Shown here piece after piece: positions 15,642 through 24,756 of a DNA stretch of 64,000 bases. The translations under genes were made by a program, and so were the position numbers. Below the pieces are notes generated by a model. It searched no databases. It had not been told where the DNA came from and saw only the letters and a list, made by a program, of their open reading frames with translations. The DNA lies in the NCBI RefSeq assembly GCF_001747095.1, contig NZ_MDGP01000001.1, positions 4,137,001 to 4,201,000 on the forward strand, given 5' to 3'. Numbering within the stretch: the stretch's first letter is position 1; each line of letters opens with the position of its first letter. The DNA is from Roseivirga sp. 4D4 (GTDB lineage: Bacteria; Bacteroidota; Bacteroidia; Cytophagales; Cyclobacteriaceae).

Positions 15642-16562
15642 ATGCCTAGAAGGTCAAAACCTAAAATTCTCTTCTCGATAATCATAATACTCTGTGGTTT
15701 ATGGCGTCCGGTTTTCGGTCAGGTAAGAGGTGATGTAGTTGTCAATCATGAACCTACCAAGGATGGTGAATACGTCTTTTATGCGTTCAATTCTATTGCA
15801 AAAGACACCCATATAGTGGTGGTATTTAATACGGGTCTGAATCAATGGAGGCCTGATGCCCCTTTGCCCTTTCAAAAGACAATATCCACTGGAAAGATCA
15901 GGCTTTTTAAGGTGACTCCTGTAGGAACCAGTCAGCCACGTTTCGATTATCGATACTATTTCTACAATGGTGTCGGTAATCCAGAGATTAGTGACGTAGA
16001 ATACGCCATTCCTGGAGCTGAAGATGAGACAGTTCTTGTAAGAGGAATAACAGAACCGACCAGCAAACCTGACGAAGAGGGAGGTTATAGGGATTATTAT
16101 GGTGTTGGCTTCTATACAAATGATATTCGGTCTACTAGAGATGGACAGGTTAGAACCATTAGAGTAGTTCAAGGTGATCCACAAAAGAGTTTTATTCAAG
16201 TACGGCATAGAGATGGTACTGTGGGGAATTATTATGGTGCAGTCAACGGAACTTTGACTGTTAATGAAGATCAGGTTGTCAAGGCAGGTGATATAATGGC
16301 TAAAGCCGGAATTAAGTCGAGGGATGGGACCCTCTACTTTAACTTTTCTGTAAGTTATATGAAGGTAGTAGTCGATAAAGACATTGACTCTCGGGAATGG
16401 TCAAGCACGCGGTATCTCATCCCATTATTTAGAACTGTCAATAAAGAAAGGGTCCGTTTAAAGCGGAATGTTGGTTATACCGCATCATACCCAGACGAAT
16501 TGATCACTCAAGAAATGTCCAAAAGAGAAAAGAAGAGATATTTAAAGAGTAAGAAAAACTAA
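15642..16562 (+). CDS. Secreted protein with degenerate M23 (LytM-like) domain, paralogue of the preceding gene
   Basis: 306 residues from the ATG at 15642; an upstream TTG at 15618 is possible. The signal peptide ends VFGQ. It shares the whole plan of the previous protein: KDGEYVFYAFNSIAKDTHIV near the N-terminus, YYGVGFYTNDIRS, HRDGTVGNY, and YFNFSVSY in place of the catalytic HxH motif. Both catalytic histidine pairs are absent, as in its sister. The tandem pair arose by duplication and both copies keep the same substitutions, suggesting a retained non-catalytic function. The stop overlaps the stop of the convergent gene by 4 bp (CTAA). Confidence 0.65.
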   Translation: MPRRSKPKILFSIIIILCGLWRPVFGQVRGDVVVNHEPTKDGEYVFYAFNSIAKDTHIVVVFNTGLNQWRPDAPLPFQKTISTGKIRLFKVTPVGTSQPRFDYRYYFYNGVGNPEISDVEYAIPGAEDETVLVRGITEPTSKPDEEGGYRDYYGVGFYTNDIRSTRDGQVRTIRVVQGDPQKSFIQVRHRDGTVGNYYGAVNGTLTVNEDQVVKAGDIMAKAGIKSRDGTLYFNFSVSYMKVVVDKDIDSREWSSTRYLIPLFRTVNKERVRLKRNVGYTASYPDELITQEMSKREKKRYLKSKKN

Positions 16563-17806
16563 TGAGATTTTTCAGGCCTGTAAGTTTCAATTAGGCCCTT
16601 TGGGTATTCAAACTGGTTATTTAATCTTTGGAAAAAGCGTCTTTTGATGACTAGCTTTTTTTTCGATAGTGAAAGAACTTCAATATGGCCGCGTAGAATA
16701 CCATCTTCATCTTCACCTGTTTTACTCTCAAATTTGATGGAGCTGAGATTAAAAAGCCCTTGCCAGTTTCCTGAACTAATGAGTTGGCTGTCCCGGAGTA
16801 TAGTGTAACTACTGTCTTGCTTAAAGTCAAAGACCAACCTCTTTTCGGTGATATCGCTTTGCAATACTACACGGGAACTGTCGTGCAAATAGTTTGGAGG
16901 GGTATACTCTATGAAATCTCCACCAATCGTCCCTAAGTCAATTAGGTCTCTTTTCCTAATTCGTCTAATTTTTTCAGGTTTTGCATTCTCCAATTTCCAC
17001 TTTACTGCGGTAAGATTAGACAGATTACGTGCTTTGATCCTTTCGGAGTTTTTCCTAAGACTGGCGGTAAACCGGATCTTTCTTCCCTCTTTCCATAGGT
17101 AACCCTTTAAAGTGTTTCTGTTGTAGGTTTCTATGAAAAGAAGAGAAGATGAAATGACTGATACATCACTTATTCCAACAGCCTCAAATCTTAATATGGT
17201 ATTGGAGTTGCTTTGGCTAATATTCCATAGGTGAGGGTAATCATCAAGTTCTAGAAAACTTGGTAAATATGCGTCATTTGAATATTTGATAAATTGAGAC
17301 CGTATTAGTGAGGAGTCTTGTATACCTTTCCTAAAGTCTACCGGTATTTCATCCCTTCTTCCTTGATGTTTAATTCTAAACTCCCAAGTTTTTCCGATTA
17401 ACGCTGTCCTGAGTTTTTCCAAATCAATAATCTCTATGGGAGCATGGAGAGGTGTATAAGTCACAATATTGAAAGAGTCATAAAGAATGCGTAGGTGACC
17501 AACTGATTTTTCTAGAATCAATACTTTGAATGACTCTTTGTTCCCTAACTCAATTTCTAAACCATCATCACTCGGTCTATACGAGAAGCGTCTATTAAAA
17601 TTTGTTCCTCCATATCCTATTTGTCCAGATGTATCATTCTTAAATGTCAATAAGGAGAGCATTAGTTTAGATTCCCATGATAGGGACTCCATTGTATAGT
17701 CCTCAACGTTTATAGGCAACCAAGTATTGATAAGGTCATTTTGCTTCTGAGCTAATGCCTGAAAAGACAAAAACATAAATAGGACCGCAAAACAAGTAAA
17801 GCGCAT
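16559..17806 (-). CDS. Secreted protein of unknown function, beta-rich
   Basis: 415 residues with a clear signal peptide ending ALAQ. I do not recognise the family. Three segments begin with a similar pattern of a Trp followed by a strand (TWLPINVEDY at ~29, TWEFRIKHQG at ~139, KWKLENAKPE at ~270). Each is followed by alternating strands ending in a Tyr- or Arg-rich element. This suggests three lipocalin-like beta-barrel repeats. No cysteines indicate a lipoprotein. It converges on the M23-like pair, sharing 4 bp of stop codons. Periplasmic location is expected. Confidence 0.55.
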   Translation of the reverse strand: MRFTCFAVLFMFLSFQALAQKQNDLINTWLPINVEDYTMESLSWESKLMLSLLTFKNDTSGQIGYGGTNFNRRFSYRPSDDGLEIELGNKESFKVLILEKSVGHLRILYDSFNIVTYTPLHAPIEIIDLEKLRTALIGKTWEFRIKHQGRRDEIPVDFRKGIQDSSLIRSQFIKYSNDAYLPSFLELDDYPHLWNISQSNSNTILRFEAVGISDVSVISSSLLFIETYNRNTLKGYLWKEGRKIRFTASLRKNSERIKARNLSNLTAVKWKLENAKPEKIRRIRKRDLIDLGTIGGDFIEYTPPNYLHDSSRVVLQSDITEKRLVFDFKQDSSYTILRDSQLISSGNWQGLFNLSSIKFESKTGEDEDGILRGHIEVLSLSKKKLVIKRRFFQRLNNQFEYPKGLIETYRPEKSH

Positions 17807-17890
17807 ACTTTATTAACGCATCGACCGATTAGGAGAAGTTTTTTCTGAACTAGAGGAATAATGGTTAGATGATCGGCTTAAATCTTTGCC

Positions 17891-18160
17891 TCAAAACAAC
17901 TCAATCCCAAAAACCAGAAAGGCATAAACAGCCGTGATAAAAGTCAGTCGCTGACTTTGTTTCTTTTCTTTTTCAGGAATACCCATTGCTCTGATAACCT
18001 TCACATTAAAGGACAAGGAGAAGAGCACAAAGCCCAAGGAGAGTCCAAAGGCCAATTCTGGGTTATTGAAACTTATCCAACCCTGACTGTCACTTAGTTC
18101 TGTGAATAGGGATAATAACAGGAGTACTATGGATAAGGCTTGTAATCGCTTGTTGCTCAT
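17891..18160 (-). CDS. Small membrane protein of unknown function
   Basis: 89 residues from the ATG at 18160, which overlaps the stop of the upstream glycosyltransferase as ATGA. A TTG three codons earlier is less likely. Three hydrophobic stretches (LSIVLLLLSLF, AFGLSLGFVLFSLSF, FITAVYAFLVFGI) suggest a three-helix inner-membrane protein. The family is not recognised. Tight coupling to the heptosyltransferase-like gene suggests an envelope role, but nothing specific can be said. Confidence 0.55.
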   Translation of the reverse strand: MSNKRLQALSIVLLLLSLFTELSDSQGWISFNNPELAFGLSLGFVLFSLSFNVKVIRAMGIPEKEKKQSQRLTFITAVYAFLVFGIELF

Positions 18161-19170
18161 GGTAGCCAAAAGTCAAAGATAATATCCTTCATACACTTGA
18201 AGTGACCTTTTGGACACTTATCATATCCAATTTTTGAACATGGTCGGCAACTCAGTTTTTTGTTCTCCAGCAGTGTGAACTTAGTTTGATAAGGGTACAT
18301 ACCAAACTCAGGAATCGTATTACCCCAAATGGAAAACACATTCTTTTTCATGGCTGCTGCGATATGCATCATGCCTGTATCATGAGTAAAGACGTAAGAA
18401 GCCTTCTTGAGAATGGAAGCTGACTGATTGATACTGAACTTGCCACAACCATTGTAGATTTCGGCTTTCTTGCCTAGGGCATCTAATGATTCTTTCTGGG
18501 CTTCTGATTCTTCACCGCGCTCAAAAAATGCTTCAATTTTAGCGCCATTTTCAGCGTCTTCTTTTCCTCCTAAAATGACAATAGGTTTGTTGATTTTATC
18601 GCATAACTCAATCATTCTTTCCAAAGGAAGTTTCTTGGTCTCATGTTGCCCTCCAATGGCAAATGCGACAAAATCTTTTTGATGCGTTTTGGGAAGCCAA
18701 TTATCCTCAATTTGATCCTTCTCCGGGATGAAATAGTCGAGGCCCAAGGCATCTTTTTTAACACCTAGTGGCTTTGCAGCTTCCAAATACCGATCCACTA
18801 TGTGCACGTTGGGTAGCTTATTTACCTTCAGGTTGACGACTAACCACTTCTCCCAATTCAACTTTGGAAAGGCGGCAGATGGCTTTTTCAGTCTATTCTT
18901 GAGTAGACGCGTTCGTAAATTATTATGAAGGTCGACTACAAAATCAAATTGTTCCTCTTTTAGGGCTTTGGCCAGCGCATTCAGATCATTATCAAAAAAA
19001 TGAAACTTGTCAATGTATGGATTGGCCTCCAAAATACTATGGTACTGTTTCTTGGTACAGTAGTGTACCTCGACATCCTCAAGCTGTGTTTTAATCACGC
19101 GAATAACAGGCGTGGTCAAAACAATATCTCCGATAGAAGAAAAACGGATGATCAGTACTTTTTTAGGCAT
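18157..19170 (-). CDS. Glycosyltransferase family 9 (heptosyltransferase-like)
   Basis: 337 residues from the ATG at 19170 (MPKKVLIIRFSSIGD), which matches the family's start; longer readings run into the previous gene. GT9 enzymes add heptose or a related sugar to the lipopolysaccharide core from a nucleotide-sugar donor at the inner membrane. Visible are the N-terminal RFSSIGDIVLTTPVI loop, FVAFAIGGQHETKKLP, and the donor-site DTGMMHIAAAM. A cysteine-rich tail (CRPCSKIGYDKCPKGHFKC) follows, as in many Bacteroidota members. It overlaps polX upstream by 8 bp and the small membrane protein downstream by 4 bp. The acceptor sugar is unknown. Confidence 0.85.
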   Translation of the reverse strand: MPKKVLIIRFSSIGDIVLTTPVIRVIKTQLEDVEVHYCTKKQYHSILEANPYIDKFHFFDNDLNALAKALKEEQFDFVVDLHNNLRTRLLKNRLKKPSAAFPKLNWEKWLVVNLKVNKLPNVHIVDRYLEAAKPLGVKKDALGLDYFIPEKDQIEDNWLPKTHQKDFVAFAIGGQHETKKLPLERMIELCDKINKPIVILGGKEDAENGAKIEAFFERGEESEAQKESLDALGKKAEIYNGCGKFSINQSASILKKASYVFTHDTGMMHIAAAMKKNVFSIWGNTIPEFGMYPYQTKFTLLENKKLSCRPCSKIGYDKCPKGHFKCMKDIIFDFWLP

Positions 19171-20875
19171 TCGCTTTGGCTTGATCCCTTTTCTTTTTGA
19201 ATTGTGTTGAAATTTCCTCCATTGAAAGCGCATTGTAGGTCATCTCTTTCGTGAGTCCTCCTTTGCGACCAGCCAGAAGGCCAAATCTCATATGATGGTA
19301 GCCATTCATTTGGTGAGCATCAGGATTAATGGAGAGCATAACTCCTTTTTCAATCGCATAGTTTACCCAACGCCAATCTAAATCTAACCTCCAGGGGTTG
19401 GCGTTAATTTCAATCACAACATTGTGCTTGGCGCAATGATCAATTACAGCTTTATGATCAATGGGATATCCTTCGCGCCTTAGCAACAGTCTTCCCGTAG
19501 GATGACCCAGAATTGTCGTAAAGGGATTTTCGATAGCGGTTAGTAGTCGTTGAGTGGCCTTCTGTTTATTCATTTTCAAAACAGAGTGTACAGAGGCCAC
19601 GATAAAATCAAAACTTGCCAAAACGTCATTGTCATAGTCAAGCTGACCATCATAAAGAATATCTGATTCTATGCCTTTAAAGATTTTGAAAGGAGCCAGC
19701 TTTTCGTTCAAGCGATCTATCTCGTCATGCTGATCTTTTACTCGGTTTTCCTCCAGACCATTCGCATAGAAAGCGGACTTACTATGGTCACAGATACCAA
19801 GATACTCATAGCCCAGCTCCTTGCAGTAAGTAGCCATTTGCTCTAAAGTATGTTTGCCATCACTATAGGTCGAATGGTTATGTAGTATGCCTTTAAGGTC
19901 ATCCATTTCCACCAGCTTTGGCAGACTACGATTCTTGGCTGCCTGAATTTCGAAAGTACCTTCCCGAAGTTCTGGTTCTATATAGTCCATGCCAGCGGCC
20001 AAATACAGTTCTTGCTCCGAAGCAAACGACCGTTCATTGGCGAGCATTCTTAAGGTATTTTTCTCTAAAACAGGAACTGACAAATGTTGGGTACTTCCAG
20101 TTCTGAGAAAAAGGTCTTTTATGTAAGTGTCAGGCAAGGTGAAAGTAAACTCACAAGGAATCAAGTGCTCTCTAAAAGTACCCCTCCATGTTTTAGGGCC
20201 ACTATTGGCAACGTCTTGAGTAAACACTTCTAGCCCGGAGATACCCTCTTCGAGTTGGTCAAAATCATCTCCAGCAACTAGAATTTCAATTTTGTCGATG
20301 ACCTCGAGCTTTCTGCGCAAACCACCCGTGGTACTTGCTTCTTTGACTAGCGTAATTGCAGATAGCACTTCAAGAATTTCTGTAGATAGTACTTCTGCTT
20401 CGGCATAATGCAGCTTATTGGCATTTGCCTCTTTGAATTCCAAGGCTTCAATAATAGTGAGCTGAGTTTTTTCACCAAAACCTTTGAGTTTGGCCACCAA
20501 ACCGGAGTTAGCAGCTTCCTTGAGTTCATGGCCACTCTCTATACCTAGTTCTTTCCAGAGTACCTTGATCTTTTTTGGACCAATGCCCTTGATATCTAGA
20601 AGCTCAACGATCCCCTCAGGTGTGCTTTCAAGGTATTGCTGCATGGCTTCAGAGATGCCATTGGTTGCTATTTCGAAGATGGTGGCTGCTATACCTTTGC
20701 CAACACCGTCTAATTGCTCCAGTTCTTTCAGGTCTAAAGCCATGAGATCAACATCGCTTTTGTCCAAATTGAATACCGCATTCTGATAGCCACGAATTTT
20801 AAAGCTGTTTTCATCATGCAGCTCCATAAGTGCAGCCTGCAGTTTCAGTTGTTTAAGTATTGTTGCGCTGTCCAA
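19163..20875 (-). CDS. polX: PolX-family protein: HhH repeats, degenerate polymerase palm, PHP phosphoesterase domain
   Basis: 570 residues from a TTG start at 20875 that gives the family's N-terminus. Order: PolX 8-kDa-like helices (1-45); helix-hairpin-helix motifs LDGVGKGIA (55-63), IKGIGPKKI (95-103) and LKGFGEKT (130-137). The Pol-beta palm segment at 184-200 reads GGLRRKLEVIDKIEILV. The two metal-binding aspartates of the usual ...DxD motif align with Lys195 and Glu197, so polymerase activity is doubtful. The C-terminal PHP domain is intact: HNHSTYSDG, DHSK, ASVHS, GHPTGR and NPDAHQM supply metal ligands expected for a 3'-5' exonuclease. Role: DNA repair end processing. Confidence 0.85.
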   Translation of the reverse strand: MDSATILKQLKLQAALMELHDENSFKIRGYQNAVFNLDKSDVDLMALDLKELEQLDGVGKGIAATIFEIATNGISEAMQQYLESTPEGIVELLDIKGIGPKKIKVLWKELGIESGHELKEAANSGLVAKLKGFGEKTQLTIIEALEFKEANANKLHYAEAEVLSTEILEVLSAITLVKEASTTGGLRRKLEVIDKIEILVAGDDFDQLEEGISGLEVFTQDVANSGPKTWRGTFREHLIPCEFTFTLPDTYIKDLFLRTGSTQHLSVPVLEKNTLRMLANERSFASEQELYLAAGMDYIEPELREGTFEIQAAKNRSLPKLVEMDDLKGILHNHSTYSDGKHTLEQMATYCKELGYEYLGICDHSKSAFYANGLEENRVKDQHDEIDRLNEKLAPFKIFKGIESDILYDGQLDYDNDVLASFDFIVASVHSVLKMNKQKATQRLLTAIENPFTTILGHPTGRLLLRREGYPIDHKAVIDHCAKHNVVIEINANPWRLDLDWRWVNYAIEKGVMLSINPDAHQMNGYHHMRFGLLAGRKGGLTKEMTYNALSMEEISTQFKKKRDQAKANA

Positions 20876-20970
20876 GTCTTGATGATTTGTAATGAGATGT
20901 GAATTTGATGGCTTTTTTTACCCTGTTGCTTTTCTTAAATTCAGGAAATCAAAGTTAAAAATAAGTCTTT

Positions 20971-21378
20971 ATGAACTACTGGCTAATTAAATCTGAACCA
21001 AATACTTATTCGTGGGATGATTTGGTGAAACTGGGTAAAGATCACTGGGATGGTGTACGGAATTACCAAGCCAGAAATAATATAAAAGCCATGAAACCGG
21101 GTGACCTAGCACTTTTCTATCATAGTGTGAATGAAAAAAGTGTGGTGGGCATTGCTGAGTGTGTGAGTGAGCACTATCCCGACCCAACGACTGATGATGA
21201 TCGCTGGGTGGTAGTAGACTTTGTTCCTAAAGAGAAGCTTAAAAAACCCGTAACTCTGGATCAGATTAAGTCGACACCTAGTCTGGAGAACATGGTTCTG
21301 GTAAAGAACTCTCGATTGTCGGTTCAACCTGTAAAGAGAGAAGAATTTGATACTGTATTAGCCCTTTCTGAATCGTGA
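20971..21378 (+). CDS. EVE domain protein
   Basis: 135 residues, the usual length for a single-domain EVE protein. EVE domains are PUA-like folds that bind modified bases in DNA or RNA. Characteristic pieces are YWLIKSEPNTYSWDDL at the N-terminus, WDGVRNYQARNNIKAMKPGD, ALFYHS and VVGIAE. It belongs to the group resembling human thymocyte nuclear protein 1. The stop overlaps the GTG start of the next gene (GTGA), although that gene encodes an unrelated secreted protein. The ligand is unknown; cytosolic. Confidence 0.9.
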   Translation: MNYWLIKSEPNTYSWDDLVKLGKDHWDGVRNYQARNNIKAMKPGDLALFYHSVNEKSVVGIAECVSEHYPDPTTDDDRWVVVDFVPKEKLKKPVTLDQIKSTPSLENMVLVKNSRLSVQPVKREEFDTVLALSES

Positions 21379-22949
21379 TAAGAAAAGCCTCCATCGTTTG
21401 TTTACTAATTACAATGTTTGTCCCGGCCTTTGGCCAAATAGAACATCTGAATCGATATGAGTTAGAGAATACTTGGGACAATTTGGATTACTTAGTCATT
21501 TCAAACGAAGATAATGGAGTGATGCTGGTGAGGCCTATGAATCCTGGGTCAAGCCGAAATGGTCGCGTGGATTTCAGTTTCTTAAATACTGAATTGGAAT
21601 CTGAGTGGGACGGTTTTTTCGAGGTAAAGAAGGGGGAATTTATGAGAGGCTATCACTACCACGGTGGGGTGAACTATCTCCTTTTTCAGATGAGATCTGA
21701 TAATCGCTTTGTCAAAATCGTGGCCTTAGATGCTAAGGGAAAGGGCATCAAAGTCTTCGAACCTAAGCAAATTGTGGATTTGGAGATTTCGGAGTTCGAG
21801 GCGATTAAAGGCTCAGCTGTGGTTGGGGGTTACATAGAAGGCCGCCCCGCTGTATTTGTCTATGATATGGAAGCAGATGAGGTCAGAACCCTCCCTAATG
21901 TCTACCAGAACAATTCAGATTTATTAGAGGTAAGGATCAACAGTGATAGCGTGACCTTTAATGTATTAGCCTCCCAACTCGATGACAAGAAAGACAGAAC
22001 GGTCCTTGTCAACACCTATGATTATGAAGGAAATGTGGTGAGAGGCTATGAACTACAAACGGACACTGAACATCAGCTAGTATCGGCTATTTCATCTTCC
22101 ATTATTGATAAGGAACAGGTCGTGGTAGGGCTTTATAGCGTCAAAGCTGGAACGTATCCAAGCGGCTTTTTCATTAATCATGTAGATCGTACCGGAAGGC
22201 AAACGATGAACTATATGAACTTTGGTGAGTTTGAAACTTTTTTAGACCATACAGGCAAAAGGCGAGCACCCAAAATGAAGGAGCGTGCCTTGGCAGCCAA
22301 AAAGAATCGGAGAGATTGGAGATATAAGACCGATGCGCTGTTTAGGGAAATGATTGAGACAGACGATGCACTGATTGTCGCGGGAGAGTTTTATAAACCA
22401 TGGACGGTCACCACCTCAAACAATTGGAGGAGTTTGAATAGATTTGGTAATCCAGCCTTCTTTAATGACCCAACCTTCAATCCTTATTCCAATAATGCAC
22501 CTTTTGACAGGAACTTTGGTGTACGTTCTGATTTTACATTTACCCATGCTTTCGCATTGGTTATAGATCAAAAGGGAAACGTTAAATGGGATGCCAGCTT
22601 TGATATTGACGAGCATCCTGAAGCTACCCTTGAAGATTTTGGTGCTTTTCAGTGGAGTGGGGATGAGGCTTTCTATGCGTTCTATCATGATGAAGAACTG
22701 GTGGTCAAACATCTCAATGACAAAGAGAACAAAGAAGGCAGTGCCGAGCCTCTGGCGCTAATGGAAGAAGGTGAAGAGATTAGGCTTGAGCGAGATGATT
22801 TTCGTGGTATCACCCGATGGTTTGATAATAGATATTTGGTTTTTGGGGTACAAACAATAAAATCTTCTGGCCGCGGATCATCCAGTAGAAAGGTCTTCTT
22901 TATTAATTCTGTAGCCGTCAGTCCTGCCGAAAAGGCGGGTAAACTCTAG
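21375..22949 (+). CDS. Secreted protein of unknown function (paralogue A)
   Basis: 524 residues with a GTG start (GTGA overlap with the EVE gene stop) and a signal peptide ending AFGQ. I do not recognise the family. It is rich in beta strands with repeated acidic Asp/Glu-aromatic patterns. It contains blocks shared with the paralogue 150 bp downstream: the N-terminal NEDNGVMLV, the middle SSSIIDKEQVVVGLYS and NFGEFETF, and the C-terminal YRG-type FRGITRWFDNRYLVFGVQ. A beta-propeller-like sensor or binding protein of the periplasm is possible. No catalytic motif stands out. Confidence 0.55.
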   Translation: MIRKASIVCLLITMFVPAFGQIEHLNRYELENTWDNLDYLVISNEDNGVMLVRPMNPGSSRNGRVDFSFLNTELESEWDGFFEVKKGEFMRGYHYHGGVNYLLFQMRSDNRFVKIVALDAKGKGIKVFEPKQIVDLEISEFEAIKGSAVVGGYIEGRPAVFVYDMEADEVRTLPNVYQNNSDLLEVRINSDSVTFNVLASQLDDKKDRTVLVNTYDYEGNVVRGYELQTDTEHQLVSAISSSIIDKEQVVVGLYSVKAGTYPSGFFINHVDRTGRQTMNYMNFGEFETFLDHTGKRRAPKMKERALAAKKNRRDWRYKTDALFREMIETDDALIVAGEFYKPWTVTTSNNWRSLNRFGNPAFFNDPTFNPYSNNAPFDRNFGVRSDFTFTHAFALVIDQKGNVKWDASFDIDEHPEATLEDFGAFQWSGDEAFYAFYHDEELVVKHLNDKENKEGSAEPLALMEEGEEIRLERDDFRGITRWFDNRYLVFGVQTIKSSGRGSSSRKVFFINSVAVSPAEKAGKL

Positions 22950-23098
22950 CTAGTACCTAAAACAGAATTATCACTCACCGCTTAATTTTCGTCTAATTTT
23001 TTCTGAACAGAATGCTATCTGATAGTGTTCCTTTTTTAGTATGAATCGTTCTGAAAAAGTACATTCAGTTCAGTTGATAATCACGTTAAACGCGCTTT

Positions 23099-24697
23099 AT
23101 GATGATCCTAATGAGAAGAGCAATACTGGGCTGTCTATTCATCTTTCTAACTAATATTCTGACTGCGCAGATCAATCAAGTCCATCGATACGAGTCTGAT
23201 CATCGTTTGAATAATTTAAGATATGATGTCATTTCTAATCAGGAAAATGGCGTCATGGTCATTAAGCCTATCGAAGGGAAGGTTGGTAAAAGTGATAGAA
23301 TCGAATTTACTCACCTTGATAACAGTCTAAAGGAAAGTTGGTCTGGTTATTTTGAGATACCTCAAGGGCAGCAGCTTGTGGGAGAATATTATGATCAGAA
23401 TATTACCTACTTACTTTTTTATGCACCTGCAGACAATAGTCTGTTGAATATTGTGGCACTAGACAATGACAAAGAGGAAATTATCAATTACCAAACCGAT
23501 CGCATCGGTAACCTAGAGATAGTCGAATTCAAAACGCTGAAATCTTCAGCAATAATAGCAGGCTATGTGGATGGTTTACCTGCAGTTTTTGCTTTTGACC
23601 TTCCAGCAAACACGGTACGAACACTTCCTAATTTGTACAATAAGAATTCCGAGTTGCTAGAAGTAAGAATTAACAATGACGGTTTAACTCTAAATGTTCT
23701 TGTAAGCGAGGTTGGTGATGATAATACTAGTACAGTAGTTGTAAACACATATGATTATCAGGGACAGCCTGTGAGAAGGTATACACTTGAAACACTCCCT
23801 TCCTTTCAGTTAAGGTCTGCAGTCTCTTCATCTATTGTTGACAAGTCTCAAGTGGTCGTTGGATTATACAGCCTCGGAAACGATCCCTACCCCACGGGTA
23901 TATATGTAAACCATGTTGACAAGCTTGGTAAGCAAACCATGACGTATAGAAATTTTGGAGAGTTTGAATCCTTCTTTGATCACCTTGGGGAAAGGCGAGG
24001 CAAAAAGATTAAATCCAGAGCATTGCTGGCAAAAAAGAATGATAAGAATTGGTCATATAAGACGGAAGGACTTATTGAGAACTTATGCGAGTCGGATGAT
24101 AAGATAGTCTTCAATGCTTCCTTTTTTACTCCATGGACTATTCCCTTCGAAGATGTCATGTTGCCAGGTGCCCGAAATAGAAGGGTTGGTAGTTTTGAAG
24201 ATCCTTTTATCAGCCCCTACACGACAAGCCGCCAGCCGATAATAGCAGTAAACAACCCTAATGTAATTGTTAGGCCTCCCAATTTTGAAGTAACCCATGC
24301 TTTTAGTTTGGCACTTGATCAAGAAGGAAAACTACTTTCGGACAATAGCTATACCGTTGGCCAAAACCCCGAAAACAATTTAAACAGCTTTGGTGCATTT
24401 CAAGCCGGAACAGACGGCATGCACTATGCCTATTATTTCAAAAAAGATGTGATGGTTCGAACGCTTGATAATCTTACCGAAAAGAGTGGCGAGAAGAGTC
24501 CTCTCAAATTACTTGAGGAGGGTGAAAAGGTTAAGAATGATATCGACCAGTATAGAGGCATTGTCAGTTGGTATGACAACAAGTTCTTGGTATATGGTGT
24601 GCAGCAGGTGAAATCCGCCACTAAACCAGCAATGGTACGCACCGTTTTTTTCATTAATTCTATAGCCGCTGGTACTGAGGGTACTGACGATAACTAG
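23099..24697 (+). CDS. Secreted protein of unknown function (paralogue B)
   Basis: 532 residues; in-frame ATGs at 23099, 23102 and 23111 are all possible starts (the last gives MRRAILG). The signal peptide ends LTAQ. It is a full-length paralogue of the gene before it, sharing NQENGVMVI, EVRINNDGLTLNVLVS, SSSIVDKSQVVVGLYS, NFGEFESF and the C-terminal YRGIVSWYDNKFLVYGVQQ. Divergence is moderate over the whole length, so the duplication is not recent. The 149-bp gap before it suggests separate expression. Periplasmic or surface-attached; function unknown. Confidence 0.55.
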   Translation: MMILMRRAILGCLFIFLTNILTAQINQVHRYESDHRLNNLRYDVISNQENGVMVIKPIEGKVGKSDRIEFTHLDNSLKESWSGYFEIPQGQQLVGEYYDQNITYLLFYAPADNSLLNIVALDNDKEEIINYQTDRIGNLEIVEFKTLKSSAIIAGYVDGLPAVFAFDLPANTVRTLPNLYNKNSELLEVRINNDGLTLNVLVSEVGDDNTSTVVVNTYDYQGQPVRRYTLETLPSFQLRSAVSSSIVDKSQVVVGLYSLGNDPYPTGIYVNHVDKLGKQTMTYRNFGEFESFFDHLGERRGKKIKSRALLAKKNDKNWSYKTEGLIENLCESDDKIVFNASFFTPWTIPFEDVMLPGARNRRVGSFEDPFISPYTTSRQPIIAVNNPNVIVRPPNFEVTHAFSLALDQEGKLLSDNSYTVGQNPENNLNSFGAFQAGTDGMHYAYYFKKDVMVRTLDNLTEKSGEKSPLKLLEEGEKVKNDIDQYRGIVSWYDNKFLVYGVQQVKSATKPAMVRTVFFINSIAAGTEGTDDN

Positions 24698-24739
24698 CAT
24701 TTATTGATCACCTGCATTTCTCCGACCATTTCCTTTTCT

Positions 24740-24747
24740 TATATTTG
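24740..24747 (+). promoter_or_regulatory. Bacteroidota -7 box TATATTTG for pyrR-pyrB
   Basis: TATATTTG is a perfect TAnnTTTG match, with TTTC 19 bp upstream as a possible -33 box. The expected start of transcription is only a few bases before the pyrR ATG at 24757. The mRNA should therefore be nearly leaderless, leaving no room for a classical PyrR attenuator in front of pyrR. Confidence 0.6.
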
Positions 24748-24756
24748 TTTCCTGAA

